From NCBI GenBank assembly GCA_020634565.1, contig JACKBN010000003.1, positions 555,710-619,709 on the forward strand: a stretch of DNA of 64,000 nucleotides, in the 5' to 3' direction. Position 1 is the first letter of the stretch. Every line of letters starts with the position of its first letter. Made by a program: the position numbers and the translations under genes. The notes under the pieces are model-generated. The model saw nothing but the letters and a program-made list of their open reading frames with translations. It was not told where the DNA came from and searched no databases. Source of the stretch: Ardenticatenaceae bacterium (lineage in GTDB: Bacteria; Chloroflexota; Anaerolineae; Promineifilales; Promineifilaceae). This document shows positions 47,901 to 56,023 of the stretch, piece after piece.

Positions 47901-49821
47901 AGCCCGTGACATCACTGAGCGCAAACAGGCAGAAGCGGCATTGCGCGCTAGTGAGGAACGGTTTCGTGCGTTGTATCTTGATAATCCATCCATGTTTTTT
48001 ACTTTGGATTGCGATGAAAAGATCATTTCTGTGAATGCGTTTGGTGCTAGTCAGCTGGGCTACACCATTGAGGAATTAGAGGGAAGGTCGATCCTGGAAA
48101 TCTTTTTTGAGAAAGATCGAACGGCCGTTTCTAACCACCTACAATTGTGCTTACAGAATCCTGGAAAAATAGACCGGTGGGAATCACGCAAAGTGCGCAA
48201 AGATGGCAACGTGTTGTGGGTCGAAGAGTTTGCCAGAGCAGTTGTAGATCCAAGCGGCACAAACAATATTTTGATCGTTTGCCAAAATATTACCGACCGC
48301 AAACAAGCAGAAATAGGGCAAAAACGGCTGTTGATTCAAATTCAGGAACAAGCGCAACAAGTAAAAAACATTATTAATACGGTGCCTGAAGGCGTTATTT
48401 TACTGAGTCATGACCAATTTGTGACATTGACCAACCCCGTTGCCAGGCAATACCTGACCCTCCTGGCGCCAGATTTTCAGAACAATCGCTTAACTCATTT
48501 GGGGCAACGGCCGTTAAGTGAACTCCTCACTTCACCCCCGAAAGGTTTATGGCACGAGCTTACCCACGAAGATACGATTTTTGAAGCAGTTACCCGCCCG
48601 GTTGAAAATGGTCCTGAAAATGGTGGATGGGTGCTGGTTCTGCGCGATATTACCCAGGAACGGAACATTCAACAGCGTGTGCAGAGACAAGAGCGCATGG
48701 CTGCCGTGGGACAGTTGGCAGCCGGTATTGCCCATGATTTCAACAATATTCTGGCAGTCATTGTTCTCTATACCCAACTCATCGCGCGCACGGTTGAGAT
48801 GCCTGCACGTAGCCAAGAAAAGTTACGCACCATCGAACAGCAAACACACCGCGCTACAGATCTTATCCAGCAAATTCTGGATTTCAGCCGCCAATCCATA
48901 TTGGAACGTCAACCAATGGACTTGCTGCCTTTCATGGAGAAATTGGTGATCTTACTGGAGCGTACACTTCCGGAGCATATCCAGATTGAACTGGTTTATG
49001 CAAACGAAAGCTATTTAATTCAGGCGGATCCCTCCCGAATTCAGCAGGTGCTCATGAATTTGGCGGTCAATGCACGCGACGCCATGCCCAAAGGAGGGAA
49101 TCTAAAATTCGAGCTGTCACATTTGTATGCTGCAACACCTAAAACAATGTCGGTACAAGATTTGGCACCTGGTGACTGGATTCAAATAGCCATTAGCGAT
49201 AGCGGCGAAGGTATACCCCAAGAGGTATTAGCCCACATATTTGAACCTTTCTTTACCACCAAGCAGGTTGGCGCGGGAACCGGTTTGGGATTAGCGCAAG
49301 TTTATGGCATTGTGCAACAGCATGAAGGCCATATTGATGTGCGCACGGAGATTGGGCAAGGCACAACCTTTTTACTGTACTTTCCCGCGCTCACCCTAAA
49401 TGACAACGTGGTGGAAACTAGCGAGAGAGATGAATTACTACAGTTGGGGCAGGGCCAGAAAATTTTGTTGGTTGAAGATAACCAGGTTACGCGCAAAGCA
49501 TTAAAAGAAAGTCTGGCCCAGTTAAATTACGATGTGCTGGCTGTAACAAACGGCCGTTTTGCTCTGGAGGTTCTGGCAACGGAAGCCGCGGACATTGATC
49601 TGGTATTAAGTGATGTAGTTATGCCAGAGATGGGGGGCGTTGCTTTGTTCCATGCCATGCAAGAGAGAAACCTGACCATACCCATTGTATTGCTCACCGG
49701 CCATCCTTTGAGCAAAGAGATGGAAAATCTGCAACAAATGGGGCTGGCTGGCTGGCTTACCAAACCGACTGATCTGGTAGACCTGAGCTATTTGTTGGCG
49801 GACGTTTTAGCTAGCCGTTAG
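44998..49821 (+). CDS. Multi-PAS/GAF hybrid sensor histidine kinase with C-terminal receiver
   Basis: The 1607-residue cytoplasmic protein reads as PAS (35-150), PAS (160-270), GAF (280-430), PAS (440-560), GAF (575-720), PAS (735-850), PAS (860-975), PAS (985-1105), a PAS-like segment to 1235, then HisKA, HATPase and a receiver; borders are rough. The phosphorylatable His is H1246 in AAGIAHDFNNILA. The ATPase N-box is NLAVNARDAMP. The receiver Asp is D1539 in LVLSDVVMPEMGG. No membrane segments are seen. No partner regulator lies nearby, so the receiver probably passes phosphate to an unlinked phosphotransfer protein. ATG 44998 follows GTGGAGATATACCA. Confidence 0.92.
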   Translation: MSQRAKNPATNTPDGSSEELSQLLFDQAADGIFLANKQGRFLEINQYGCDMLGYTREELLDTSIEDLVPVEDLAHDPLALDEMRAGDILLKELRFRCKDGRLLLVEISVRALADGRFISIVRNISQREQIEAQLRESNERFRLLSDSSLTGIYLIQDNKFRYINPAFAHIFGYEIEEIVDKLGPMNLVYSEDQSLVMDNLNRRIEGQIEDIHYEFRGLRKDNSVIAVEVYGRRIDYSGKTGVIGTLMDISQRKHVEEELKQTRETALNFSDQLAILQEVTNKLSKAQSSDDLIRQAVQFGRSHLGFDRVSVWFIDENQGVMQGSFGTDELGQLRDERAIQVAFVPHGLSWRVFSQKEPLALVERIPLHDHLGHEVGEGDNAVAALWNGDEVVGVVSVDNLFSGAPIKKHQLEILRLYASTLGHLITQKQAEEALRNSEERLQFALDAAQLGQWDWNIITEEVTWSPQCLALYGLPPDYQMDYERFLQAIHPNDRDRVDAALSSAVDDHDDYDEQKRTVWPDGSVHWTASRGRVIYDAAGQPTRMTGVTFDISKWKEAEETRQTHLRFFENMDRVNRAIQGTNELEQMMGDVLDEVLAIFDCDRSALVYPCDPETDKWRVPMERTKPEYPGARLLGEDMPIDVGVAESFQIMRAADGPVRFGPESEYPLPQEVSERFGFQSFIGMALYPKVGKPWEFILHQCSYPRVWTPEEVRLFQEIGWRLADALTGLLAHRNLQESEERYRLIAENTADTISVFDLNLNPIYISPSIQKLRGFTVEEAMTQPLDKILTPDSLQSARETLEIAGKADPDKPTLIELEQYRKDGATIWVELVASAIRNKSGQPTGVLTVSRDISERKRAQDALALFRTLIDHTKDPIEVVDPETGRFLDANKQAWSILGYTREEFLSLSVTDINPKVAEVSWQTVLEEFRQASYYVRESEHQRKDGSIFPVEINISYIRLDRDYVVVVARDITERKQAEAALRASEERFRALYLDNPSMFFTLDCDEKIISVNAFGASQLGYTIEELEGRSILEIFFEKDRTAVSNHLQLCLQNPGKIDRWESRKVRKDGNVLWVEEFARAVVDPSGTNNILIVCQNITDRKQAEIGQKRLLIQIQEQAQQVKNIINTVPEGVILLSHDQFVTLTNPVARQYLTLLAPDFQNNRLTHLGQRPLSELLTSPPKGLWHELTHEDTIFEAVTRPVENGPENGGWVLVLRDITQERNIQQRVQRQERMAAVGQLAAGIAHDFNNILAVIVLYTQLIARTVEMPARSQEKLRTIEQQTHRATDLIQQILDFSRQSILERQPMDLLPFMEKLVILLERTLPEHIQIELVYANESYLIQADPSRIQQVLMNLAVNARDAMPKGGNLKFELSHLYAATPKTMSVQDLAPGDWIQIAISDSGEGIPQEVLAHIFEPFFTTKQVGAGTGLGLAQVYGIVQQHEGHIDVRTEIGQGTTFLLYFPALTLNDNVVETSERDELLQLGQGQKILLVEDNQVTRKALKESLAQLNYDVLAVTNGRFALEVLATEAADIDLVLSDVVMPEMGGVALFHAMQERNLTIPIVLLTGHPLSKEMENLQQMGLAGWLTKPTDLVDLSYLLADVLASR

Positions 49822-51067
49822 GCATGATGGTGATAATCGTCATCTCCGGGGGGCACATGAAGCGCACGCGGGGTGCGCTGAGCCCTTCCAGGCCAATGCC
49901 CCGACTGACGTACAGCGTGGTACGGCCGAGTTTGTACAGCCCCATCACAAATTGACGTCCCAATTGAGAGCTGGTGAAAATCGGGCCGATAAAGGGCAGC
50001 CGCACCTGGCCGCCGTGCGTGTGGCCACAGACATACAGGTCGATGTGATGCTGGGCAGCTTCGGGCATCAGCTCGGGGGAATGATAGACCAGGAGCTGCG
50101 GGACATCATGCGGGGCGGCGGCCGCCAATCGGGCCAGACGACCGGCATCAACGGGTAAATCGTGGCTGCAATCCAGGCCCATAACGGTGAGCGAACGGCC
50201 GTTGCCCAACTCCAGATGCTGCCATCCTTGCCGCAGCAGGGTGATATGCTTCAAGTCGTCAAAAATGGGCACAACCGTTTCGCGTAAATCCACAGGTGGG
50301 CTGCCCAGTGTGGCAAAAACGCCGTGTGGGGCCGATAGTTGGCTGAGCAACTGCTGTACCTGGCTCAGCGTTTCGGGGTCGCGGTTGTAGGATAAGTTTA
50401 CATAATCCCCAGAAATGACGATAAGATCCGGTTTGGCTTCGCGGGCCAGTTCCAACACTTTGGCTTCCCGATCCGTCAGCCGTTCCACATGCAAATCGCT
50501 GATGTGCAGCACTTTGATGGCTTCTGTGCCCAGCGGCAGGCGATCGGTGAAGGTCATGACGGCCGTTAGCTTCAACTTAAACGGTTCGATGAAATAGCCG
50601 CGAATAAAAGCGGCTGTGCCTAACATCTGGATACCTAAAAAGAGCCACAAAGCCCAATTGCCGGGCAGCAGGGGGGCGACAAAACCGAGAACGGCCGTTG
50701 CCACTAATCGGGGAAAAGCCAGAACAAACAACTGCGCTTTCCAGGGGCCAAAAGAGACTTTTTGTTGAGGTAGGGAGAGCAGCAGGGTCATATCAGCGGC
50801 CATAAATAGCGAGACCAGAACCCCGATAAGCTGGGCCATCGGCTGATCGCCGGTAACAAGCCACCACAACGCGCCGGTTAAAGCCGCCAAAATGATGGCC
50901 AGAACAACTACCAACAAGCCTGGCAGGCGGGTGGGTAAATGGAACAGTAACATTATTTTATGAAGAATGCCTTCTTCTAAAATATCGAGAGTAGGTTCGT
51001 TTAGTTCCGTGGGTTCTTTGGTCAAAGTTGAATTTTGCATACGCTTTTTATCTTGTTCCCCCCGCAT
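49811..51067 (-). CDS. Membrane-anchored calcineurin-like metallophosphoesterase
   Basis: The 418-residue protein has four hydrophobic segments in residues 45-165 and a metallophosphoesterase domain beyond, with VLHISDLHVERLTDRE, IVISGDYVNLSYN, and the C-terminal metal site CGHTHGGQVRLPF. This is the YkuE/YaeI-type arrangement, in which some members cleave UDP-2,3-diacylglucosamine or other phosphoesters at the membrane. The substrate is unknown. Its last 11 bases overlap the end of the kinase gene on the other strand. The start is uncertain; ATG at 51067 or 51040. Confidence 0.85.
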   Translation of the reverse strand: MRGEQDKKRMQNSTLTKEPTELNEPTLDILEEGILHKIMLLFHLPTRLPGLLVVVLAIILAALTGALWWLVTGDQPMAQLIGVLVSLFMAADMTLLLSLPQQKVSFGPWKAQLFVLAFPRLVATAVLGFVAPLLPGNWALWLFLGIQMLGTAAFIRGYFIEPFKLKLTAVMTFTDRLPLGTEAIKVLHISDLHVERLTDREAKVLELAREAKPDLIVISGDYVNLSYNRDPETLSQVQQLLSQLSAPHGVFATLGSPPVDLRETVVPIFDDLKHITLLRQGWQHLELGNGRSLTVMGLDCSHDLPVDAGRLARLAAAAPHDVPQLLVYHSPELMPEAAQHHIDLYVCGHTHGGQVRLPFIGPIFTSSQLGRQFVMGLYKLGRTTLYVSRGIGLEGLSAPRVRFMCPPEMTIITIMPNG

Positions 51068-51242
51068 AAGACACCCAATCGCTATTTACGTGACACATTC
51101 AATTGATGAACTGCCTCTTGGTGGTTGGAAGTTGTTCACAGCGTCCGTATTAAAAACCTCGGCGAGCTGTTGAAAATCCTCTGCAAGAATGCCGCACGTA
51201 TCTTACCGTTTGCCTTACCCAAATTTTGGCTCACAAGGTTAG

Positions 51243-51274
51243 TTCACGAATTGCTGACGGCCGTTTGGCACGAT
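51243..51274 (+). promoter_or_regulatory. SARP-like operator/promoter, site A
   Basis: TTCACG (51243) and CTGACG (51254) are phased exactly 11 bp apart. Nine bases later comes CACGAT (51269-51274) in the -10 position. ACAACCCGTAT follows at 51291. Sites at 52111, 59821 and 61821 share the layout. It precedes the 47-residue peptide gene. Confidence 0.6.
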
Positions 51275-51311
51275 GAGGGCACGTTTTACAACAACCCGTA
51301 TGGAGGTTCTG

Positions 51312-51455
51312 ATGCAAACCAAACCCTTATCGCCAACACGCCAGATGCCCGGCTACCCGCGTCGCTTTTTGCTGGGGCTTTTGGTCCTCACAATAACTTT
51401 GCTGCTGCTGGTAACGGCCGTTAGCCCGCTATTTACTGAATCTGGTGGTGAATGA
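51312..51455 (+). CDS. 47-residue single-pass membrane peptide
   Basis: The short protein has a polar, Arg/Pro-rich N-terminus (residues 1-18), a hydrophobic segment (residues 19-41, FLLGLLVLTITLLLLV and onward) and the tail ESGGE. The ATG at 51312 follows TGGAGGTTCTG, a good ribosome site; the frame is open upstream but this start is far better. It sits behind a SARP-like site. The stop region overlaps a possible ATG for the following gene. It could be a small regulator, a toxin or a leader peptide; no family is recognised. Confidence 0.6.
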   Translation: MQTKPLSPTRQMPGYPRRFLLGLLVLTITLLLLVTAVSPLFTESGGE

Positions 51456-51517
51456 ACCGCGCAAACCAACGGCTAGTTCCTTTATTCAATAAAAAGATTT
51501 TTACAGGAGCGTATCGG

Positions 51518-52105
51518 ATGAAAAATTTTACGTATCGACAATGTCAACCTGATGAAAAAGAGGCGGTGACTGATATCTTTTTTGCCAATCGCGAGGCGCT
51601 GTGCCTGCCAGATCGCCCAGCAGCGGCCAAAGTCACCGAACTGCTTTTTGCCAAAGGATATGTCATCGGTGGTTACCATGACGACAACATGGTGGGCGTT
51701 CTAGGTTATTTTTTAGGGGAACCACAGCATGATTTTGCCAACAAAAATATTCTTTATTTGTATGTAGGGGCCATTTTGCCCGAGTATCAGCTGACGCGGA
51801 TTTTCTTTCATGTGCTGCTGTTTATTGTGGAGATGTATCAGGGAACGGCCGTTACCCACATTCGGCTCCAGGCAGAGTCCACAAACCCGTATACCAACAA
51901 ACTGTACGGCCGTTTTGCCCAACCGCTTGCCCGAGAGAAGAGCCCGCGCGGCGTGCCGGTGATTACCTATGGTGCCGCAATCGAAGATGTGATGGCGTTT
52001 ACCTCCCGCTTCAAACGGCCGCCGCGCCGAACCCAAACGCCCCAGCAATATTACTTTGAGCATCGAATACGGCCGTGTGTGCCGCCCCACAACTGGCAGC
52101 TGTAA
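51518..52105 (+). CDS. GNAT-like acyltransferase-fold protein
   Basis: The 195-residue protein has the feel of a GNAT fold: an N-terminal FTYRQCQPDEKEAVTDIF helix, a strand pair around VGVLGYFLGEP, and the helix after YVGAILPEYQLTRIFFHVLL. A canonical acetyl-CoA loop (R/Q-x-x-G-x-G/A) is not evident, so catalysis is uncertain. ATG 51518 follows CAGGAGCGTATCGG; the frame is open 66 bases upstream. It probably shares a transcript with the 47-residue peptide gene. Confidence 0.6.
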   Translation: MKNFTYRQCQPDEKEAVTDIFFANREALCLPDRPAAAKVTELLFAKGYVIGGYHDDNMVGVLGYFLGEPQHDFANKNILYLYVGAILPEYQLTRIFFHVLLFIVEMYQGTAVTHIRLQAESTNPYTNKLYGRFAQPLAREKSPRGVPVITYGAAIEDVMAFTSRFKRPPRRTQTPQQYYFEHRIRPCVPPHNWQL

Positions 52106-52110
52106 GTTTG

Positions 52111-52142
52111 TTCACGATCTGCTGACGGCCGTTCGCTAACCT
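52111..52142 (+). promoter_or_regulatory. SARP-like operator/promoter, site B
   Basis: TTCACG (52111) and CTGACG (52122) are 11 bp apart, and TAACCT (52137-52142) follows nine bases after the second. ACAACCCGTAT, shared with site A, is at 52163-52173. The string GACGGCCGTTCGCTA is shared with site D. It precedes the glycine-zipper protein gene. Confidence 0.65.
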
Positions 52143-52198
52143 ATGGACAGTTAATCATTCAAACAACCCGTATCAATCAATTTTAATAGGAGTACATC

Positions 52199-52732
52199 AT
52201 GTCTTTTAAATTTCAAAACGAATCTAATGTCCCGGTAAACATTGCGGTTTCCAACGGTGGCGTTATCTATTTTCACAAAAATGGCCTCAATCCTGGCCAA
52301 ACGTGGAAATGCAACCCCGCCTGGGTCTGGTACGACATCATGGTTTTTTGGAGTACGCCAGACAACAGGATTAATCCCGCCAAGCACAATACAGTCCGCA
52401 TTGGCACGCTGGCTGCTACCAGCGTCGGAGCAGCACTGGCAGTCGGCGCAATTGCTTTCACTGGCGGAGCCGCCACGCCCGCAGTGGTTGTGGCCGGGGC
52501 CAGCGTGGCTGCCGGTCTGGCTGGGGTGACGTTTGAAGTTGCCAACGCTGCCCTGAACCCAGCTCATCTACAAGCGCTGTATGGCGTTGACAACTATAAA
52601 ATTCGCATCCGAGGCGGTTTTGATGGGCACGTAGACAGTCGTCAAGTGCTAACCGTTTCTCGCATTAAACCGTTGGAACTTCTCTGGAAAAACAAAACCT
52701 CAGGCTCCAGTGGGAAGGTAAAAGCTAAATAG
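52199..52732 (+). CDS. Glycine-zipper protein of unknown function with beta-rich N-terminus
   Basis: The 177-residue protein has a strand-rich, Trp/Asn-rich N-terminal part (residues 1-58, with SNVPVNIAVSNGG). A long Gly/Ala-rich hydrophobic segment follows (residues 69-118), and then a basic C-terminus ending SSGKVKAK. There is no signal peptide. The central segment looks like a glycine-zipper hairpin of the kind found in pore-forming or membrane-inserting proteins. I recognise no family. The ribosome site is TAGGAGTACATC. It is a single-gene unit behind site B. A pore-forming effector or immunity protein is possible, but this is inference. Confidence 0.62.
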   Translation: MSFKFQNESNVPVNIAVSNGGVIYFHKNGLNPGQTWKCNPAWVWYDIMVFWSTPDNRINPAKHNTVRIGTLAATSVGAALAVGAIAFTGGAATPAVVVAGASVAAGLAGVTFEVANAALNPAHLQALYGVDNYKIRIRGGFDGHVDSRQVLTVSRIKPLELLWKNKTSGSSGKVKAK

Positions 52733-52859
52733 CCAACTGAGTGCCTGCCCGACGAAAGGGTGCTTTGCTTAAAGCGCTTCTTCCCTTATCATTTGAATCA
52801 GGAAGAAGCATACAGCCGAATCAACATCGCCAATTTGTCAAACAACCTACAGAGAAACC

Positions 52860-52977
52860 TAAGTAATTTTCAACAAATATCATGAATGCCAATCAGGCAA
52901 ATGAAAATTACTTTTAGGAGAACAAAAAGAGCTAATGAGCGATTTAATCTCAAGTTACTTTTTGTTCTCCACATAAA
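52860..52977. repeat. 118-bp hairpin-bearing repeat, copy 2
   Basis: This copy is identical over 118 bases to 3681-3798, with the same two inverted repeats: 52861-52872 with 52902-52913, and 52917-52929 with 52958-52970. Flanking sequence diverges abruptly at both ends. It lies between the glycine-zipper gene and the flavoprotein gene. Confidence 0.9.
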
Positions 52978-53012
52978 ACCACTTTCGGGTTGGAACTATT
53001 GTGGAGAAAGTC

Positions 53013-54341
53013 ATGCAAACTGAAGCAAGAGCAATCGTAATTGGCGGCAGCCTGGCCGGTTTGTGGACGGCTCGTGTTTTAGCCGATCATTTTGAGCAGG
53101 TCACAGTTTTAGAGCGCGATCAGCTGCCCACCGGCGCAGAATCCCGTGCTGGCGTGCCACAAGACAAGCATGTCCATGTGCTGCTGGAACGCGGCGCACA
53201 AATCATGAGCCAGCTCTTTCCCGGTATTACGGATGAACTGTTGGCCGCCGGTGCCAATCGCATCGACTTGACGCAAAATTGCCTGGTCAAAGCTCGGGGA
53301 CAGTGGCTGCCGCAGTTCCAAAGTGGCATCATCACCTATGCGTGCAGCCGTCTGCTGCTGGAATCCATCTTGCGCAAGCGAGTAGCCGCTTTGCCCAACG
53401 TGGAGCTATGCGGCGGGGCGCAGGTGCAGGGTTTGGTGGCCCAAAATGGCGCGGTGGAAGGCGTGCGGGTGAAGTGGAAAGATGGGCGCGAGGATGGGGT
53501 GGAAACGGCCGTTTTTATCGTAGACGCCAGCGGTAGAAGCTCGAAGCTGCCCGACTGGCTGCCAGAAATCGGCTACGCTGCCCCGGAAGAAACCGTCATC
53601 GACGTGCGGCTGGGCTATGCCGGACGCCGCTACAAAATCCCCGGCCCCGCTCCGGAATGGGACACCATGCTCATTGGCGTAGAGCCACCCCACCAAAGCC
53701 GCGCCGGACTCATCTACAGCGAGGAAAACGGCATCTGGATGGTGATGCTGGCCGGCATCCTGGGCGATTATCCACCCACCGATGAGGCGGGTTTTCTAGA
53801 CTTTGCCCTGGACATGGAGCCAGAATTCCACGCCGCCATCCAAAACGTTGAGCCAATCAGCAACATCATCGGCTATCGCCGCACTGAAAACCGGCTGCGT
53901 CATTACGAAAAGCTCACCCGCTGGCCAGATAGATTGGTGGCTTTAGGCGACGCTGTTTGCGGCTTCAATCCAGTTTATGGTCAAGGCATGACGGTGTCGG
54001 CCATGGCGGCTGTGACGTTGGGTGAGATGTTGGGAGCCAGCGGCGGAAAAATTTCTGGCATAGCCCAATCTTTCCAAAAGAAGTATCCTAAGATTGTTGA
54101 GCCAGCCTGGCTGCTGGCCACCAGTGCCGATCTAGAATGGTTGGGAAATGAAGAGGCGACTTCCTTCCCCGAAAAGTTTGCAAGCAGGTACATGCCTAAA
54201 CTGCTGGACACGATTCCCAGCGACCAGACCGTCCACAAAATGTTTATTCAGGTACAAAATCTAATTGTGCCGCCGACATCCTTGTTTGTACCTAAAATAG
54301 CGTGGCGCGTCTTCCGGCACAAGCTCAGGTTCAATTCGTAG
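53013..54341 (+). CDS. FAD-dependent oxidoreductase (aromatic-ring hydroxylase/geranylgeranyl reductase type)
   Basis: The 442-residue protein starts with a dinucleotide-binding motif, AIVIGGSLAGLWTARVLAD, for the ADP part of FAD. The second FAD contact motif is RLVALGDAVCGFNPVYGQG. Its middle (VFIVDASGRSSKLPDWL) fits class A flavoprotein monooxygenases and geranylgeranyl reductases. The substrate is unknown. I chose ATG 53013 because GTGGAGAAAGTC precedes it; an in-frame GTG lies 12 bases upstream. There are no biosynthetic neighbours, so it may be an isolated reductase or hydroxylase. Confidence 0.85.
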   Translation: MQTEARAIVIGGSLAGLWTARVLADHFEQVTVLERDQLPTGAESRAGVPQDKHVHVLLERGAQIMSQLFPGITDELLAAGANRIDLTQNCLVKARGQWLPQFQSGIITYACSRLLLESILRKRVAALPNVELCGGAQVQGLVAQNGAVEGVRVKWKDGREDGVETAVFIVDASGRSSKLPDWLPEIGYAAPEETVIDVRLGYAGRRYKIPGPAPEWDTMLIGVEPPHQSRAGLIYSEENGIWMVMLAGILGDYPPTDEAGFLDFALDMEPEFHAAIQNVEPISNIIGYRRTENRLRHYEKLTRWPDRLVALGDAVCGFNPVYGQGMTVSAMAAVTLGEMLGASGGKISGIAQSFQKKYPKIVEPAWLLATSADLEWLGNEEATSFPEKFASRYMPKLLDTIPSDQTVHKMFIQVQNLIVPPTSLFVPKIAWRVFRHKLRFNS

Positions 54342-54390
54342 TTTAAGACCAAAAGAACAACTCATTTTTTAGATTATTACAGAGGGCAGC

Positions 54391-55992
54391 ATGAGAAACA
54401 TTTTGGATTCTTTGAAAAAAAATCGATGGGTATGGATTGGCGCAATCCTTTTTCTCATATTGTTGCTCTTTATTATTTTTCTTTTTTCCAATCGAAATGA
54501 TGGGACCAATCCGATCGGTAGAGATGGGCAAGGTGTCTCAAGTGCAGAAGAACCTGACACGTTGGCAGATAGCGAATCACCTATTCTTCCTACTGCTACC
54601 TCTGCCGCTACGCTTACGCCGACGCCAACCATAGAAGGGGTCGGTGGCACAAATCCCATTGGCCGCGACGGTAGTTATAGTTTTACAACACCGACGCCAT
54701 CCAGTACGCCTGAAACAACAATTACCCCTACACCAGATACATTCGAGAACATCCCAGTGGGGCCAGCGGGAATTGAAGCTTCTATTCCCGAGTTAATTTC
54801 TCCTAATGATATAAGTGGATTTTCTCAGATTCACAACACGGTTATAGGGCTACCAAGCAACTTGGAACCAGTTCACATTTTAAGCTGGGTGGATGGCAAC
54901 GAACTCGCCTTAGGCTTTGCGTTTAGAAACAACAGTTCCGACAGCTACCTGGTTGATTTAGCCTACACAATCACGCCTTACGATAGCTCAGGTTCTGAAT
55001 TAACCGACCTTCTAAACTTCACCACTCCCCTCGCAGAATGGCAATATGCCGTTAGGGATTTAAAACCAGGGGAAAGTATAGATTTCTGGCAGGTCGTTCA
55101 ATTAAGTGGACCGGTCACGTCACTTGACTCTATCGAAATCAATTTTGCGGGCGAAGCGTTACCCAGATTCCAAACTGAGGCATTGCCACTTGAGATTCTT
55201 GCCCCCCCGGTTTCATATTTTGAGATATACGATATCAATTCTTCGACCTATACCAGAGGAGATGAAAATCTCTTACAGACAGAGTTTGCGCTTTTTAACC
55301 CCAATGCCAGTTCGGTAGGTGTTAGTTTTCAGCTCACGGCTTTTGATACAGCAGGCAATGTTCTTGTTGCCATTGACACAAGTTTTCAACACAATCTATC
55401 TCTATATGACAGCTCAGGAAACCTAATACCGAATAACCAAACTATTATTCCCCCACGTGAATCTATCAGTTACGTGTTAACAACTTTCATTGCGGAGCCG
55501 GCACTACTTGGTGCTGTAGATCTAGCAATTGTTCCTAGAGATTTGGGGTACGGTGCCCCATATCAGCCAGAGAAAGACAACCCGGCTATCGAATTTTATG
55601 CTGACACAATTGAGGTATCACAGGATAATACGGCCGTTTCCGTCAATGCCATCCTACAAAGCACGGGCGACCCTATCTGCCAGGATTATCGTCTAAATGT
55701 TTACGCAATTGCATTTGACGAGTCTGGAAACGTTGTTGACAGCGGCTCGGTTACTTTAAATACAGAATCGCCCGGCTTTGATATTGTCGATTTTACTATA
55801 CCGTTCAACACATCTGAAAATATTGATACTGTCTATCTCTTTAAGGAAGTCAATCGATTTGACTACTTTTATGAGTCCGTTTATGAGCCCGTGGATTGCC
55901 TACCTCTAGATGGGGGTGCAAATCCCATAGGCAGAGATAGTATTCCGACTGATATTCCAACTGAGTGGGGAATCTTAACAACCGAAGAGTAA
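54391..55992 (+). CDS. Membrane-anchored protein with repeated NPIGRDG motifs
   Basis: The 533-residue protein has a basic N-terminus, one membrane segment (residues 15-34, VWIGAILFLILLLFIIFLFS) and an outward region. A Thr/Pro/Ser-rich linker covers residues 45-125. Two or three Ig-like beta domains follow (residues 130-500, with SYLVDLAYTITPYDSSG and SVGVSFQLTAFDTAGNVL). GTNPIGRDG occurs at residues 40 and 88, and GANPIGRD at about 514, an uncommon repeated signature. I recognise no family. It is AT-richer than its neighbours and has a single ACGGCCGT. Confidence 0.68.
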   Translation: MRNILDSLKKNRWVWIGAILFLILLLFIIFLFSNRNDGTNPIGRDGQGVSSAEEPDTLADSESPILPTATSAATLTPTPTIEGVGGTNPIGRDGSYSFTTPTPSSTPETTITPTPDTFENIPVGPAGIEASIPELISPNDISGFSQIHNTVIGLPSNLEPVHILSWVDGNELALGFAFRNNSSDSYLVDLAYTITPYDSSGSELTDLLNFTTPLAEWQYAVRDLKPGESIDFWQVVQLSGPVTSLDSIEINFAGEALPRFQTEALPLEILAPPVSYFEIYDINSSTYTRGDENLLQTEFALFNPNASSVGVSFQLTAFDTAGNVLVAIDTSFQHNLSLYDSSGNLIPNNQTIIPPRESISYVLTTFIAEPALLGAVDLAIVPRDLGYGAPYQPEKDNPAIEFYADTIEVSQDNTAVSVNAILQSTGDPICQDYRLNVYAIAFDESGNVVDSGSVTLNTESPGFDIVDFTIPFNTSENIDTVYLFKEVNRFDYFYESVYEPVDCLPLDGGANPIGRDSIPTDIPTEWGILTTEE

Positions 55993-56023
55993 CTACCGTA
56001 TCTACAAGAGTTGGCAATGAGGC

